From the NCBI GenBank assembly GCA_013151585.1, contig JAADHY010000708.1, positions 1 through 7,122 on the forward strand: a DNA stretch of 7,122 nucleotides. The letters run 5' to 3'. Positions 1 through 6,506 of this stretch are shown here, piece after piece. The notes beneath the pieces are model-generated. The model was not told the DNA's origin, did not search any database, and saw nothing but the letters and a program-made list of their open reading frames with translations. A program made the position numbers and the translations under genes. The stretch's first letter is position 1. Each line of letters opens with the position of its first letter. This stretch comes from Planctomycetota bacterium. GTDB taxonomy: Bacteria > Planctomycetota > Planctomycetia > Planctomycetales > Planctomycetaceae.

Positions 1-144
1 ATGTCAAGTCCGCACCAAGGAGGCGTTTTCGCCATGTTCGGCGATGGAACGGTCCATTTCATCAGCGAGTCGGTGGACCTTCGCGTGTTGCAGAACACGG
101 CCAGCCGCGCTGGCGGTGAGTCGGAAACGGTCGACATGCAGTAA
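1..144 (+). CDS. DUF1559 prepilin-like protein, C-terminal fragment (5' end outside window)
   Basis: Reading frame 1 is open from the left edge to a TAA at 142-144 and encodes 47 residues. The segment contains HQGGVFAMFGDG, which is the H-x9-DG motif typical of the C-terminus of planctomycete DUF1559 proteins (a His, nine residues, then Asp-Gly). It aligns without gaps to the last residues of the complete DUF1559 gene at 511-1557, differing at only about five of the last 46 positions. The ATG at position 1 is not the true start: it matches an internal Met (residue 302) of the complete paralogue, so the body of the gene lies to the left of the window. An intrinsic terminator follows 46 bp after the stop. 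DUF1559 proteins are exported, pseudopilin-like and of unknown function. The family call is firm; the role is unknown. Confidence 0.9.
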   Translation: MSSPHQGGVFAMFGDGTVHFISESVDLRVLQNTASRAGGESETVDMQ

Positions 145-190
145 GGATTTTCTGAGGGGCAAGGCCTCACAAGAACGTAACATGGTAGCG

Positions 191-224
191 AAACCGCGCT
201 CGGCTCGATCGAGCGCGGTTTTTT
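191..224 (+). terminator. Rho-independent terminator of the first DUF1559 gene
   Basis: A perfect 12-bp stem (191-202 with 210-221, arms AAACCGCGCTCG and CGAGCGCGGTTT) encloses a 7-nt loop and runs directly into a T6 tract at 219-224. It lies 46 bp after the stop of the upstream DUF1559 gene on the same strand. The GC-rich core and immediate T run make it a canonical intrinsic terminator for + strand transcription. Confidence 0.9.
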
Positions 225-225
225 G

Positions 226-251
226 ATGAAGCGAGACGATCGTCGCTTCAT
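226..251 (+). terminator. Second hairpin directly after the terminator (possible backup terminator)
   Basis: ATGAAGCGA (226-234) pairs perfectly with TCGCTTCAT (243-251) around an 8-nt loop and is followed by ATTTT at 252-256. It starts two bases after the T tract of the stronger terminator. The T run is short and the stem only moderately GC-rich, so it may be a weak backup terminator, an mRNA 3'-end structure or a protein-binding inverted repeat. The hairpin is certain; its role is not. Confidence 0.45.
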
Positions 252-510
252 ATTTTGCCGTCGGGAGGCGACATCCAGAGGGCCTCCTGAACCCCTGCCG
301 CATGAAAAAATGGTTGCATCACAGCGCAAAGGTGTGTATCGTGTTGAGTGAGTCGTCAGGGCAGGAAAATATCGACGAATTGGTATAGATTATTGGAGCG
401 ACTGCTTCTGAAAAAATTGACAACCTGTCGGCCAGAAGAACCGGGGAGCAGAAGAATTCGTTTGCGTTTTTGTGGTTGTTTTCCTGTTCTCGAATGAAAG
501 GAGGAGTGCG
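252..510. other. Gene-free spacer between the two DUF1559 genes
   Basis: Together with the two hairpins to its left, this makes a 366-bp stretch (145-510) with no supported gene. A promoter for the downstream DUF1559 gene is expected here because the upstream gene has its own terminator, but I cannot place it: a TTGACA at 417-422 has no -10 box at proper spacing, and TATAGAT at 384-390 has no matching -35. A weak inverted repeat (GGAGGC 264-269 with GCCTCC 282-287) is present without a T run. Nothing else stands out. Confidence 0.6.
497..505 (+). promoter_or_regulatory. Strong Shine-Dalgarno sequence fixing the DUF1559 start
   Basis: AAAGGAGGA ends five bases before the ATG at 511. It decides the start: the frame is also open from an ATG at 472, but that one has no comparable ribosome-binding site and would add 13 residues ahead of a normal-length prepilin leader. 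Confidence 0.85.
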
Positions 511-1557
511 ATGCCGAGATGCAGAGCAGCGACTTGTGGCCGGCGGCTTGCTTTCACACTGATTGAACTGTTGGTTGTCATTGCGATCATTGCGATTCTG
601 ATTGCGTTGCTGCTGCCAGCAGTCCAGCAGGCTCGTGAAGCGGCGCGTCGGTCTCAGTGCCGGAACAATTTGAAACAAATTGGTGTGGCGTTACACAACT
701 ACGCGGATACTTTTTCCGAGCACTTTCCGCCGGTGGTTACTTGGCAGAGAGTGAATCCGCTCAATTACTGGGCGGGGTCGTGTCGACCATGGACCCGTTC
801 GCCGGGCTACAGTTGGCGCGCTCGCATTCTGCCGTACATCGAGCAGACGGCACTGTACGATAGGTTGCATTGGGGACAGACCGGTCTGCATCGCTGTTTT
901 GGTGGAACGTCCCAGCAGATTGCCGATCGAAACTTTGTCTTGCAACAACTGATCCCCACGTATTTGTGTCCGAGTGATGCGACGGATCCCATTCAGCGTC
1001 ACTGGATGACGGCGGGAGGAGTCACGGCAGCCGGAACCAATTATGCTTCGATGCGGCATCGTGGCTATCCCACCCGCACGGTTTGCGGCGGGGCAATGGT
1101 GCGGAATTCACGACCATGGTCGATGACACCGATCCCGAAAGACCAGCGGGGTGGCCTGCCGATTGAAGGCCAGCAAATGCGGCAATACGAAGACGGATTG
1201 AGCAACACGATCATGGTCGGCGAGGTTTTCCGTGGAAAGAGGTTCCGGCGGATGTGCGGTTCCGGGAGCAACCACAACGGCCAGCGGTGCTGGTCATGGC
1301 TGGAAGCGACCGGCTTCTGCGGTGTAGACGGGACGCGTCCGCCCAACCACCCCGACCGCGACCTGATTACGTGGATCGATACCGTGGACGGTGGCAACTG
1401 GACCAGCATGCCGATGTCCAGCGCCCACCAAGGGGGCGTCTTCGCGATGTTCGGCGACGGGGCGGTTCACTTTATCAGCGAATCTGTCGACTTGCGGGTG
1501 CTTCAAAATACGTGCAGCCGGGCGGGCGGCGAATCCGAAACGGTCAGCGCCCAGTAG
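511..1557 (+). CDS. DUF1559 domain-containing protein with prepilin-type N-terminus
   Basis: This encodes 348 residues from the ATG at 511, chosen for the strong Shine-Dalgarno sequence. A 14-residue basic leader ending RRLA precedes FTLIELL at residues 15-21, the class III (prepilin peptidase) signal. Glu19 is at mature position +5, and residues 15-36 form a hydrophobic helix. The stretch LPAVQQAREAARRSQC (35-50) and NNLKQIG after it are hallmarks of planctomycete DUF1559. The middle contains GTNYAS (175-180) and DGLSNTIMVGE (228-238), the usual family landmarks, and the end carries the H-x9-DG motif (His306, Asp316-Gly317). The residue before the cleavage site is Ala14, not the usual Gly. 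The product is probably exported and assembled or anchored like a pseudopilin; the family's function is not known. It is a tandem paralogue of the gene ending at 144, has its own terminator, and converges on the - strand genes. Confidence 0.95.
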   Translation: MPRCRAATCGRRLAFTLIELLVVIAIIAILIALLLPAVQQAREAARRSQCRNNLKQIGVALHNYADTFSEHFPPVVTWQRVNPLNYWAGSCRPWTRSPGYSWRARILPYIEQTALYDRLHWGQTGLHRCFGGTSQQIADRNFVLQQLIPTYLCPSDATDPIQRHWMTAGGVTAAGTNYASMRHRGYPTRTVCGGAMVRNSRPWSMTPIPKDQRGGLPIEGQQMRQYEDGLSNTIMVGEVFRGKRFRRMCGSGSNHNGQRCWSWLEATGFCGVDGTRPPNHPDRDLITWIDTVDGGNWTSMPMSSAHQGGVFAMFGDGAVHFISESVDLRVLQNTCSRAGGESETVSAQ

Positions 1558-1612
1558 CGTTCGCTCGTTTTTTCCGGCATCCCGCCCGATCGCCGAAGCG
1601 GTGAACCTGAAG

Positions 1613-1636
1613 CCGAACAGGGCTCGGGCTGTTCGG
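1613..1636. repeat. Inverted repeat (8-bp stem) in the convergent intergenic region
   Basis: CCGAACAG (1613-1620) pairs with CTGTTCGG (1629-1636) across an 8-nt loop. It lies between the DUF1559 stop and the terminator at 1723-1762. It is followed on the + strand by AAAA and on the - strand by CTTC, so it lacks a T run in either direction and is not a canonical terminator. It may be an mRNA 3'-end structure or chance. Confidence 0.4.
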
Positions 1637-1722
1637 AAAAGGCGGCTGCCCGTATTGTGTGAGATGTCGTCTGTCGGTTTCCACGTTTTCGGGTGAACGG
1701 CAGCAGAAGAGGTTGGACACCG

Positions 1723-1762
1723 AGGCGCAGGGGCTGGCTCTGTTAGGTCCCTGCGCCTTTTT
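1723..1762 (+). terminator. Rho-independent terminator of the complete DUF1559 gene
   Basis: AGGCGCAGGG (1723-1732) pairs perfectly with CCCTGCGCCT (1749-1758) around a 16-nt loop, followed by a T5 run at 1758-1762. It is 165 bp after the DUF1559 stop. The right arm and T tract lie inside the last codons of the convergent - strand hydrolase gene, whose TAA (1745-1743) lies in the loop. On the - strand the hairpin is followed by CGGTGTCC with no T run, so it is canonical only for the + strand. Confidence 0.85.
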
Positions 1763-3620
1763 CTGCGTCTCGAAGGTGGCCGAGCAATCGGTCTGCCCAA
1801 GGCGGAAGCGTCGCCTCAGCGGCATGCGGAGCGAGTTCCAGCGCGGTTTGCAATTCGCGGCTCGCTTCTTCTGTTTGCCCTTGCGCCGCCAGCGCGCGGG
1901 CGAGTTGCCAGTGAGTTTCCGGCGACCAAGGCCGCCGCCGAACCCGACGCCGCCACCACCGGATGGCCTCTCGCGGACGCCCTCGTCGCTCGTACTGCCA
2001 CGCCAAACTCCCCAAGAGGTCCGCGTCCATCGTCGACATTGGCAAGTCCGCGAAGACTTGTTGGTCGGCTGGCGAAAGGCTGAGATAAAGTTCCCGGATT
2101 CTCGACGTTAGAAACCGGATTTGCTGCTGGACGTCTACGGCGTCTTTCATGGGGCGTTTCTGCAGAACTTCGAGAGCCATCGAGTGAGCGAACAACTCGT
2201 CTTGAGCGGTGGCCCCGAGCAGCTCATTGCGTTCTCGGAAGCTGGGGACCCGTTCGGCCGACCAGGGGCGCTGCAGGATTTTCGTTTGCACGAAATGGGC
2301 GATGGACAGGGCGAGTTGCCAGTGTCCGTCGAGGTTGTAGTGCACGTGCTCCAGAAAAACATTGTGGCCGAGCGGTTCCGGTCCGAGCCTTTCCTGCAGA
2401 TCGGCTGCCGTGTCGAAAAAGTGAACTGACGGCTCCGAGTGGCTCTCAGCGACTTGCCGGACGATGTCCGAAAAAGTGCTCGGAGCACGAAGCCGGCAAC
2501 CGTCTAGGTCGCGGGCTCGGGCATAGGCCTCCCGTGCGGCATTCCACCGTTTCTGTCGGTCCAGACACTGCGCCAAGCGATAGGCGACCAGCGCCGAAGA
2601 CTTGTCGACGGTTTCGGCCTCTTCGAACAGTTCTTGCGCGGACTGCCACTGGCCTTCCTGAAAACGCCGTTCCCCTTGCTGCACCAGCGACTTCCATCGC
2701 TCCATCTGTTGCTCTGTAAGGTCTCGCGGCAGCAAAGAGTGGATGGGCCCCTGGTCGCGCAGGTTACAGGCCACAGTGGTTAACAAAATTGGGACGCCCG
2801 CACCTATGGCCGTTCGGACCATTTGCTCAAGATTCGCGCGAAAGCGAGCTTCCACAGCCCGTACGGTCTCTCCGTGCCACGGGATCTCGAGTGTTTCGGG
2901 AAGGAGTTCCAGTAGTTCACGGTCTTCTTCCGTACTTGCCAATAACCTGAGGATCAACTGACTTGTTCGAAGTTTCTTGATCCGGACAATCCAAGGGAAC
3001 AATGAGGGGGAGAGCCCGCGTGCCGATGATCCCGCTCCACCGGGACCGTAAAACTCGTTGTGTCCCGCATGCACGATGATCAAGTCCGGTTCTGCGACCA
3101 GCCCTTGGGGAACCATGTCGGCCAAGGCAAAAGAATTGATGGCCGTAATGCCGGCGTTGAGGACCTCGATGCGCCAGCCGGTGGCCTGAGCCTGCAAAAG
3201 GACTTCCAAATGACGGGGAAACGACAACTCGAAGGGATAAGGGAAGCCGGCGACCGTCGAAGCGCCGAAAACCAGGATGCGGTACGTCTTTTTTGGCTTA
3301 GGCAAGTCAAAACGACGTTCTTCGGGACCACGCAGCGAGATTGAACCCAGATAGGGCAGGTCGACCAACTCGTTCAGTTGATACTTTGCGCGTTTCGGCG
3401 ATCCTGACACCGGGATTACCAGGGAAACGTCCGGCCCGAGCCCGATCGCGCGCAGCGACAATTCCACACCGGCAAGGAACGCGAAGGCCAGCAGAATCGC
3501 GGCGATCCGAAACGCCCAAAGCTTCTTACGTGGCAAGGGGCTCCGTGTTTTCCCCTTTGAAGCCTTCTTGGATTTGGTTTCTCGCGCGTTGGGCTTCTCT
3601 TTCACGTGTATCGCCCTCAA
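1743..3620 (-). CDS. Membrane-anchored SGNH/GDSL-type hydrolase with TPR repeats
   Basis: This encodes up to 625 residues. A basic N-terminus is followed by one membrane segment (about 34-58), so the rest is probably extracytoplasmic. SGNH blocks: FGASTVAGFPYP with nucleophile Ser121 (GAS in place of GDS), LNAGITAINS with Gly157, HAGHNEFYG with Asn188, and LEHVHYN with His427 and Glu424 in the DxxH position. The GHNEFYG and EHVH forms match a family of SGNH proteins that carry TPRs. One TPR-like helical pair (about 310-375) lies between blocks III and V; further TPR units occupy about 535-600. Substrate unknown; the fold suggests an esterase or deacylase acting on a cell-envelope substrate. 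Start uncertain: TTG at 3620 has GAGGA 10 nt upstream, while GTG at 3605 has GAGGG 8 nt upstream and is at least as good. It is last of four same-strand genes and converges on DUF1559. Confidence 0.88.
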   Translation of the reverse strand: MRAIHVKEKPNARETKSKKASKGKTRSPLPRKKLWAFRIAAILLAFAFLAGVELSLRAIGLGPDVSLVIPVSGSPKRAKYQLNELVDLPYLGSISLRGPEERRFDLPKPKKTYRILVFGASTVAGFPYPFELSFPRHLEVLLQAQATGWRIEVLNAGITAINSFALADMVPQGLVAEPDLIIVHAGHNEFYGPGGAGSSARGLSPSLFPWIVRIKKLRTSQLILRLLASTEEDRELLELLPETLEIPWHGETVRAVEARFRANLEQMVRTAIGAGVPILLTTVACNLRDQGPIHSLLPRDLTEQQMERWKSLVQQGERRFQEGQWQSAQELFEEAETVDKSSALVAYRLAQCLDRQKRWNAAREAYARARDLDGCRLRAPSTFSDIVRQVAESHSEPSVHFFDTAADLQERLGPEPLGHNVFLEHVHYNLDGHWQLALSIAHFVQTKILQRPWSAERVPSFRERNELLGATAQDELFAHSMALEVLQKRPMKDAVDVQQQIRFLTSRIRELYLSLSPADQQVFADLPMSTMDADLLGSLAWQYERRGRPREAIRWWRRRVRRRPWSPETHWQLARALAAQGQTEEASRELQTALELAPHAAEATLPPWADRLLGHLRDAEKGAGT

Positions 3621-3641
3621 TTTGCCGCCGTCCTCGCTTAC

Positions 3642-3676
3642 AAAAAAGCATGGCCCCGCATCTGCCCTAATGCGGG
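3642..3676 (-). terminator. Weak candidate terminator between the cupredoxin-like and hydrolase genes
   Basis: Read on the - strand, CCCGCAT (3676-3670) pairs with ATGCGGG (3661-3655) around an 8-nt loop. A T6 run follows at 3647-3642, but seven bases separate stem and T run, so it is not canonical. It lies in the 136-bp gap after the cupredoxin-like gene. It could partly uncouple the hydrolase from the upstream genes; low confidence. Confidence 0.3.
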
Positions 3677-3756
3677 ACGCAAAACCACTATGCGCTCGGG
3701 GCGCCGGGCATTTCCGAGGCCTCCTGTTGTCCGCGTTCCGCCGAGTGCTCTTGGTG

Positions 3757-4596
3757 TCATTCCTGTTTTTTGGCTCCGGAATTGTTGTGGAAAACGAAGC
3801 TCAGTTGCAACCGCTGTCCATCCGCGACAGACACTGTGTGTCTCTGTCTGCCGAGCCGCTCATGAATTGCTTCGACGATGTACTCGCCCGGAGGCAGCCC
3901 CGAAAGCTCGAACCACCCGTCTTCGCTCGTCACTGCGAAGAAAGGATGCGGAACGGCCGTCACGTAGCAGGCCATCCAGGGATGAATGTCACACCGGATT
4001 GGGATCATCGCCTCTGGGCGCTCGAAGGTTCGCACGCTTTCCATTCCCTGCTGAGCCTGAGTGAAATTGAAGCTGGTGTTCCGTTTGGGAAGGGCATGCA
4101 CATTGTGAATCAACGGGTCGCTGTTGCGGATGCGAAGTTCTTGACCGACGCGCAGGCACAATACATGAGGTTCGAACTTGCATCCCTTTTGGTCGATGAT
4201 GGCTGGTTCCGCCGGCGGGGGAAACTCCCACATTTCCAGTCCTTTTCGGATCCAAACGACTACGTTTTTCAGCCCGCCTTGCGGTCCGACGATCAAAGAC
4301 TCATCCAGGATCGGGCCCTTGTTGATTCTGACACATTGCGGCGTGCTAGATGTATCTAACGGCCCTGGCGGATTGACGGATCCGACGAACCGAACGACTC
4401 CTACAATCGAAGCCGTGCCCAAATCAGCATTCCAGGGTTTCGATGTTTCCGGCGCGCTCGCTGCCCCTACATCCCTCGTTGCCGGCTCCTCGGCCGCTCC
4501 GGCCGACTCTTCCGACCGCTGGGAGGGTCGCGTGGTGTCACGAGAGCAACCCGACGCGATTACAATCAGCAAGACGAAAAATGAGTAGCTCCTCAT
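3757..4596 (-). CDS. Cupredoxin-like lipoprotein with carboxypeptidase-regulatory-like domain
   Basis: This encodes 279 residues from the ATG at 4596, chosen because it places a lipoprotein signal at once (MRSYSFFVLLIVIASGC, lipidated Cys17) and has GAGGA 10 nt upstream; an in-frame ATG at 4629 would add 11 polar residues in front. A Ser/Ala/Glu-rich linker (about 18-58) precedes a beta domain with GGLKNVVVWI (108-117). Next comes NSDPLIHNVHA with His164, then RCDIHPWM with Cys202, His205 and Met208. A His followed downstream by C-x2-H-x2-M is the ligand layout of a type 1 copper site, so copper binding and electron transfer are plausible. The C-terminal part (about 222-267, with DGWFELSGLPPGEYIVEA) resembles the carboxypeptidase regulatory-like beta-sandwich. 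Probably attached to a membrane on the periplasmic side. It lies downstream of a heme-motif lipoprotein. Copper binding is inferred from motifs only. Confidence 0.85.
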   Translation of the reverse strand: MRSYSFFVLLIVIASGCSRDTTRPSQRSEESAGAAEEPATRDVGAASAPETSKPWNADLGTASIVGVVRFVGSVNPPGPLDTSSTPQCVRINKGPILDESLIVGPQGGLKNVVVWIRKGLEMWEFPPPAEPAIIDQKGCKFEPHVLCLRVGQELRIRNSDPLIHNVHALPKRNTSFNFTQAQQGMESVRTFERPEAMIPIRCDIHPWMACYVTAVPHPFFAVTSEDGWFELSGLPPGEYIVEAIHERLGRQRHTVSVADGQRLQLSFVFHNNSGAKKQE

Positions 4597-4629
4597 CGTT
4601 GTCCATTCCTCACACGCGAATCGTGCCAT

Positions 4630-4796
4630 TTCGAAGCAAGCCAGTCCATGCGTCTTCGCCGAATTCTTTTGCGGTCCGGCCGTCGTAGACCTTGCAGACG
4701 GAGCGGGGCAGGGAGGGCGATGGGCGACACACCTTTTGCTCGCCGACTGCCGGCCAAATGGCTTCGTGGCACACCGCCGCGTTGCATGTCGGCAAA
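4630..4796 (-). other. Intergenic gap between the heme/VCBS and cupredoxin-like genes
   Basis: This gap (about 200 bp counted to the preferred cupredoxin-like start at 4596) shows no terminator hairpin with a T run on the - strand and no convincing promoter boxes. It could hold a promoter for the cupredoxin-like gene, or simply be a leader within one transcript. I see no supported gene in it. Confidence 0.5.
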
Positions 4797-6401
4797 TCAG
4801 CGACCACCGGTTGTGCCGCGCTGCGCGTCAATGGACGCCTCTGTTTTGTCTTTGCCTTCATTCCACCAAATCGTGACCCAGGCGCGGCTTGTTCGCGTTC
4901 CAAAATGCCCGACCGCGATATCAGTCCATCCATTACCGTCGAAATCGCCTACGTCCATGGCAACGTGCAGATGCTTTGAGTACTCCAGGTCGTGGCGGAC
5001 GAAAGAGTGATCCGGCTGCTGTTCGAACCAGACCAAACCATTCTGGTTACGATTGATAAACCCGGTGTTGGAGCAAGCGACGATGTCCAAATCGCCATCT
5101 CGATCCAAATCTGCCGCCAAAGCGCGATAGGCTCCGGAGATCCTCGCTACCAAGTGCCACTGGAAAGGAAACTCACCCTGATTTTCCAGCCATTGCACCG
5201 AGTGTTCGGGTTTGATCATCTGAGAATCAAAGGTGTCACCGTTGGTGTAAAGCACATCCAGGTCGCCGTCTCCGTCCAGGTCTAAGACTTGAATTCCACT
5301 GGATCCGTAGGAAGGATCGGCGGCTCCGAAAATCTGTTGCATGTCGAATTGTCCGTCTCCCTCGTTGAGAAACGCCAAGATGGTTTCGTGTTCTTGGGCG
5401 ATCAAAGCGACGACGTCTAGCCGTCCGTCGCCGTTCAAGTCCACCACGGGAACGTGGATGGTCCCATGCCGCTCGTCAAGCACGTGCAGTTTGAACCGAG
5501 GCCGGCCTGGAGACGATTCGATTCGCTCCAACCAAAGCAGTCGGCCCGTTTTGCGCCAGCCGTATTCCCCGACCACAAGGTCCAAGTCACCATCTCCGTC
5601 CAAATCCGCTGGCTGGACGTCGGCAACGCGAGCCAGGTGGCGTTGAATGACAATCCGTTGATAGAGTTCGGCGTCCGGCTGACGCCGCAACCAATAAATC
5701 ATCCCGCGATCGTGATCCGCTGGTTCGAAGCTGCCCAATTCCGCCACGATGAAATCCATCACCCCATCGCCGTCAAGGTCGCACGGTTCCACGTGAGCGG
5801 GATTTTGTAGGGTCGCCAGCCGTTTGAGTTGATAAGAACGGCCATTGAAAGACACTTGGCACACATCGCCGGATTTCATGTCACAGAACAACAGGGAAGG
5901 TTTTGCTCCTTTGGGCAGCCACCAGCGAATGTGTGAGACACGAGCCAGCTCGAAGATGTCCGGCAGAGGGACGTCGGTCATCGTGAAACGCAAGCCGCCC
6001 CAATCGACCTTCGGGTTGGGTTCTGGCAGTTTCAGTTCCGTGGGCGCATACTTCTGGTAATAGGCCGTGACTTGGCTCATGGGAGGCGCTTCGAAGGCTT
6101 TCAAGTCCGGGCGATCTGACTCTCGGAAGAACCGATAGCCTTGTTTGACGAGCTCCGGCCATTTGTCTTTCGGAAAAGAGGATGGCTCGACATACCCGTG
6201 GCAGGCGCCGCAAAGTGTGTAGACCTTGTCTTTCAGCCCAGCCAATTGCTGCTCTGATATCGTGTCGATCTCTCCCGAACGCTCGTCGGTCTGATTACGG
6301 CAGCCGATCAGCACCAAACACGCGAGCAACAGGAAATGGATCAAAACGAGGAAGTGTAGATTTTCCTCCTGATTCGGATCAGGATTATGCACAGACTTCA
6401 T
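4797..6401 (-). CDS. Lipoprotein with c-type heme motif and six FG-GAP/VCBS repeats
   Basis: This encodes 534 residues. A hydrophobic segment (16-33) ends in VLIGC with lipidated Cys34. Residues 64-68 are CGACH, a single c-type heme site; the following EPSSFPKDKW, PPM (Met108, a possible axial ligand) and VTAYYQKYAP fit the family in which such a domain precedes a propeller. From about 205 to 500 there are six calcium-type loops of the form DxDGDGxxD, beginning near residues 208, 266, 321, 374, 431 and 486. Loop five is DLDRDGDLD and loop six DFDGNGWTD, both slightly degenerate. Six or seven FG-GAP/VCBS units would make a beta-propeller. Extracytoplasmic electron transfer or binding to a surface ligand is likely; the substrate is unknown. 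The start ATG at 6401 has GGAG 10 nt upstream; the leader before the hydrophobic core is rather long and weakly basic. No terminator separates it from the gene upstream (105-bp gap). Confidence 0.92.
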   Translation of the reverse strand: MKSVHNPDPNQEENLHFLVLIHFLLLACLVLIGCRNQTDERSGEIDTISEQQLAGLKDKVYTLCGACHGYVEPSSFPKDKWPELVKQGYRFFRESDRPDLKAFEAPPMSQVTAYYQKYAPTELKLPEPNPKVDWGGLRFTMTDVPLPDIFELARVSHIRWWLPKGAKPSLLFCDMKSGDVCQVSFNGRSYQLKRLATLQNPAHVEPCDLDGDGVMDFIVAELGSFEPADHDRGMIYWLRRQPDAELYQRIVIQRHLARVADVQPADLDGDGDLDLVVGEYGWRKTGRLLWLERIESSPGRPRFKLHVLDERHGTIHVPVVDLNGDGRLDVVALIAQEHETILAFLNEGDGQFDMQQIFGAADPSYGSSGIQVLDLDGDGDLDVLYTNGDTFDSQMIKPEHSVQWLENQGEFPFQWHLVARISGAYRALAADLDRDGDLDIVACSNTGFINRNQNGLVWFEQQPDHSFVRHDLEYSKHLHVAMDVGDFDGNGWTDIAVGHFGTRTSRAWVTIWWNEGKDKTEASIDAQRGTTGGR

Positions 6402-6506
6402 CCAAAACTATCTCCACGCCACGCGCTTCTCCGAGGCGCTATTTGGAATCTTCGTTGGAACACTGCCCCTGTGCGCAGACGTTGCCGAACCGACACTCGA
6501 TCCCAT

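Noticed and set aside
302..388. Small + strand ORF of 28 residues (MKKWLHHSAK...) in the spacer between the DUF1559 genes
   Set aside because: No Shine-Dalgarno sequence before the ATG, no recognisable motif, and it lies in a stretch expected to hold the promoter or leader of the next gene.
417..422. TTGACA as a -35 box for the complete DUF1559 gene
   Set aside because: The bases 16-18 downstream are GC-rich (ACCGGGG) with nothing like a -10 box.
1568..1573. T6 run just after the DUF1559 stop as a terminator
   Set aside because: Upstream pairing is limited to a four- or five-base stem with an unsuitable loop; the strong hairpin at 1723-1762 is far better.
3568..4359. Long + strand open frame of 263 codons
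   Set aside because: It is antisense to the well-supported cupredoxin-like gene and the hydrolase 5' end, has no domain, and its length is explained by the codon pattern of the opposite strand.
4610..4933. Alternative - strand frame spanning the gap after the heme/VCBS gene, containing C-x4-C-H
   Set aside because: The spacing is not the c-type heme C-x2-C-H motif, the frame overlaps the VCBS gene out of phase, and the VCBS protein already ends normally after its last repeat (WVTIWWNEGK), so a frameshifted tail is not needed.
4797..6401. Recurring GTCC/CCGTC-rich DNA motifs as a DNA repeat array
   Set aside because: They are the antisense of the six DxDGDGxxD codon runs of the VCBS protein, not regularly spaced identical repeats, so neither CRISPR nor satellite.
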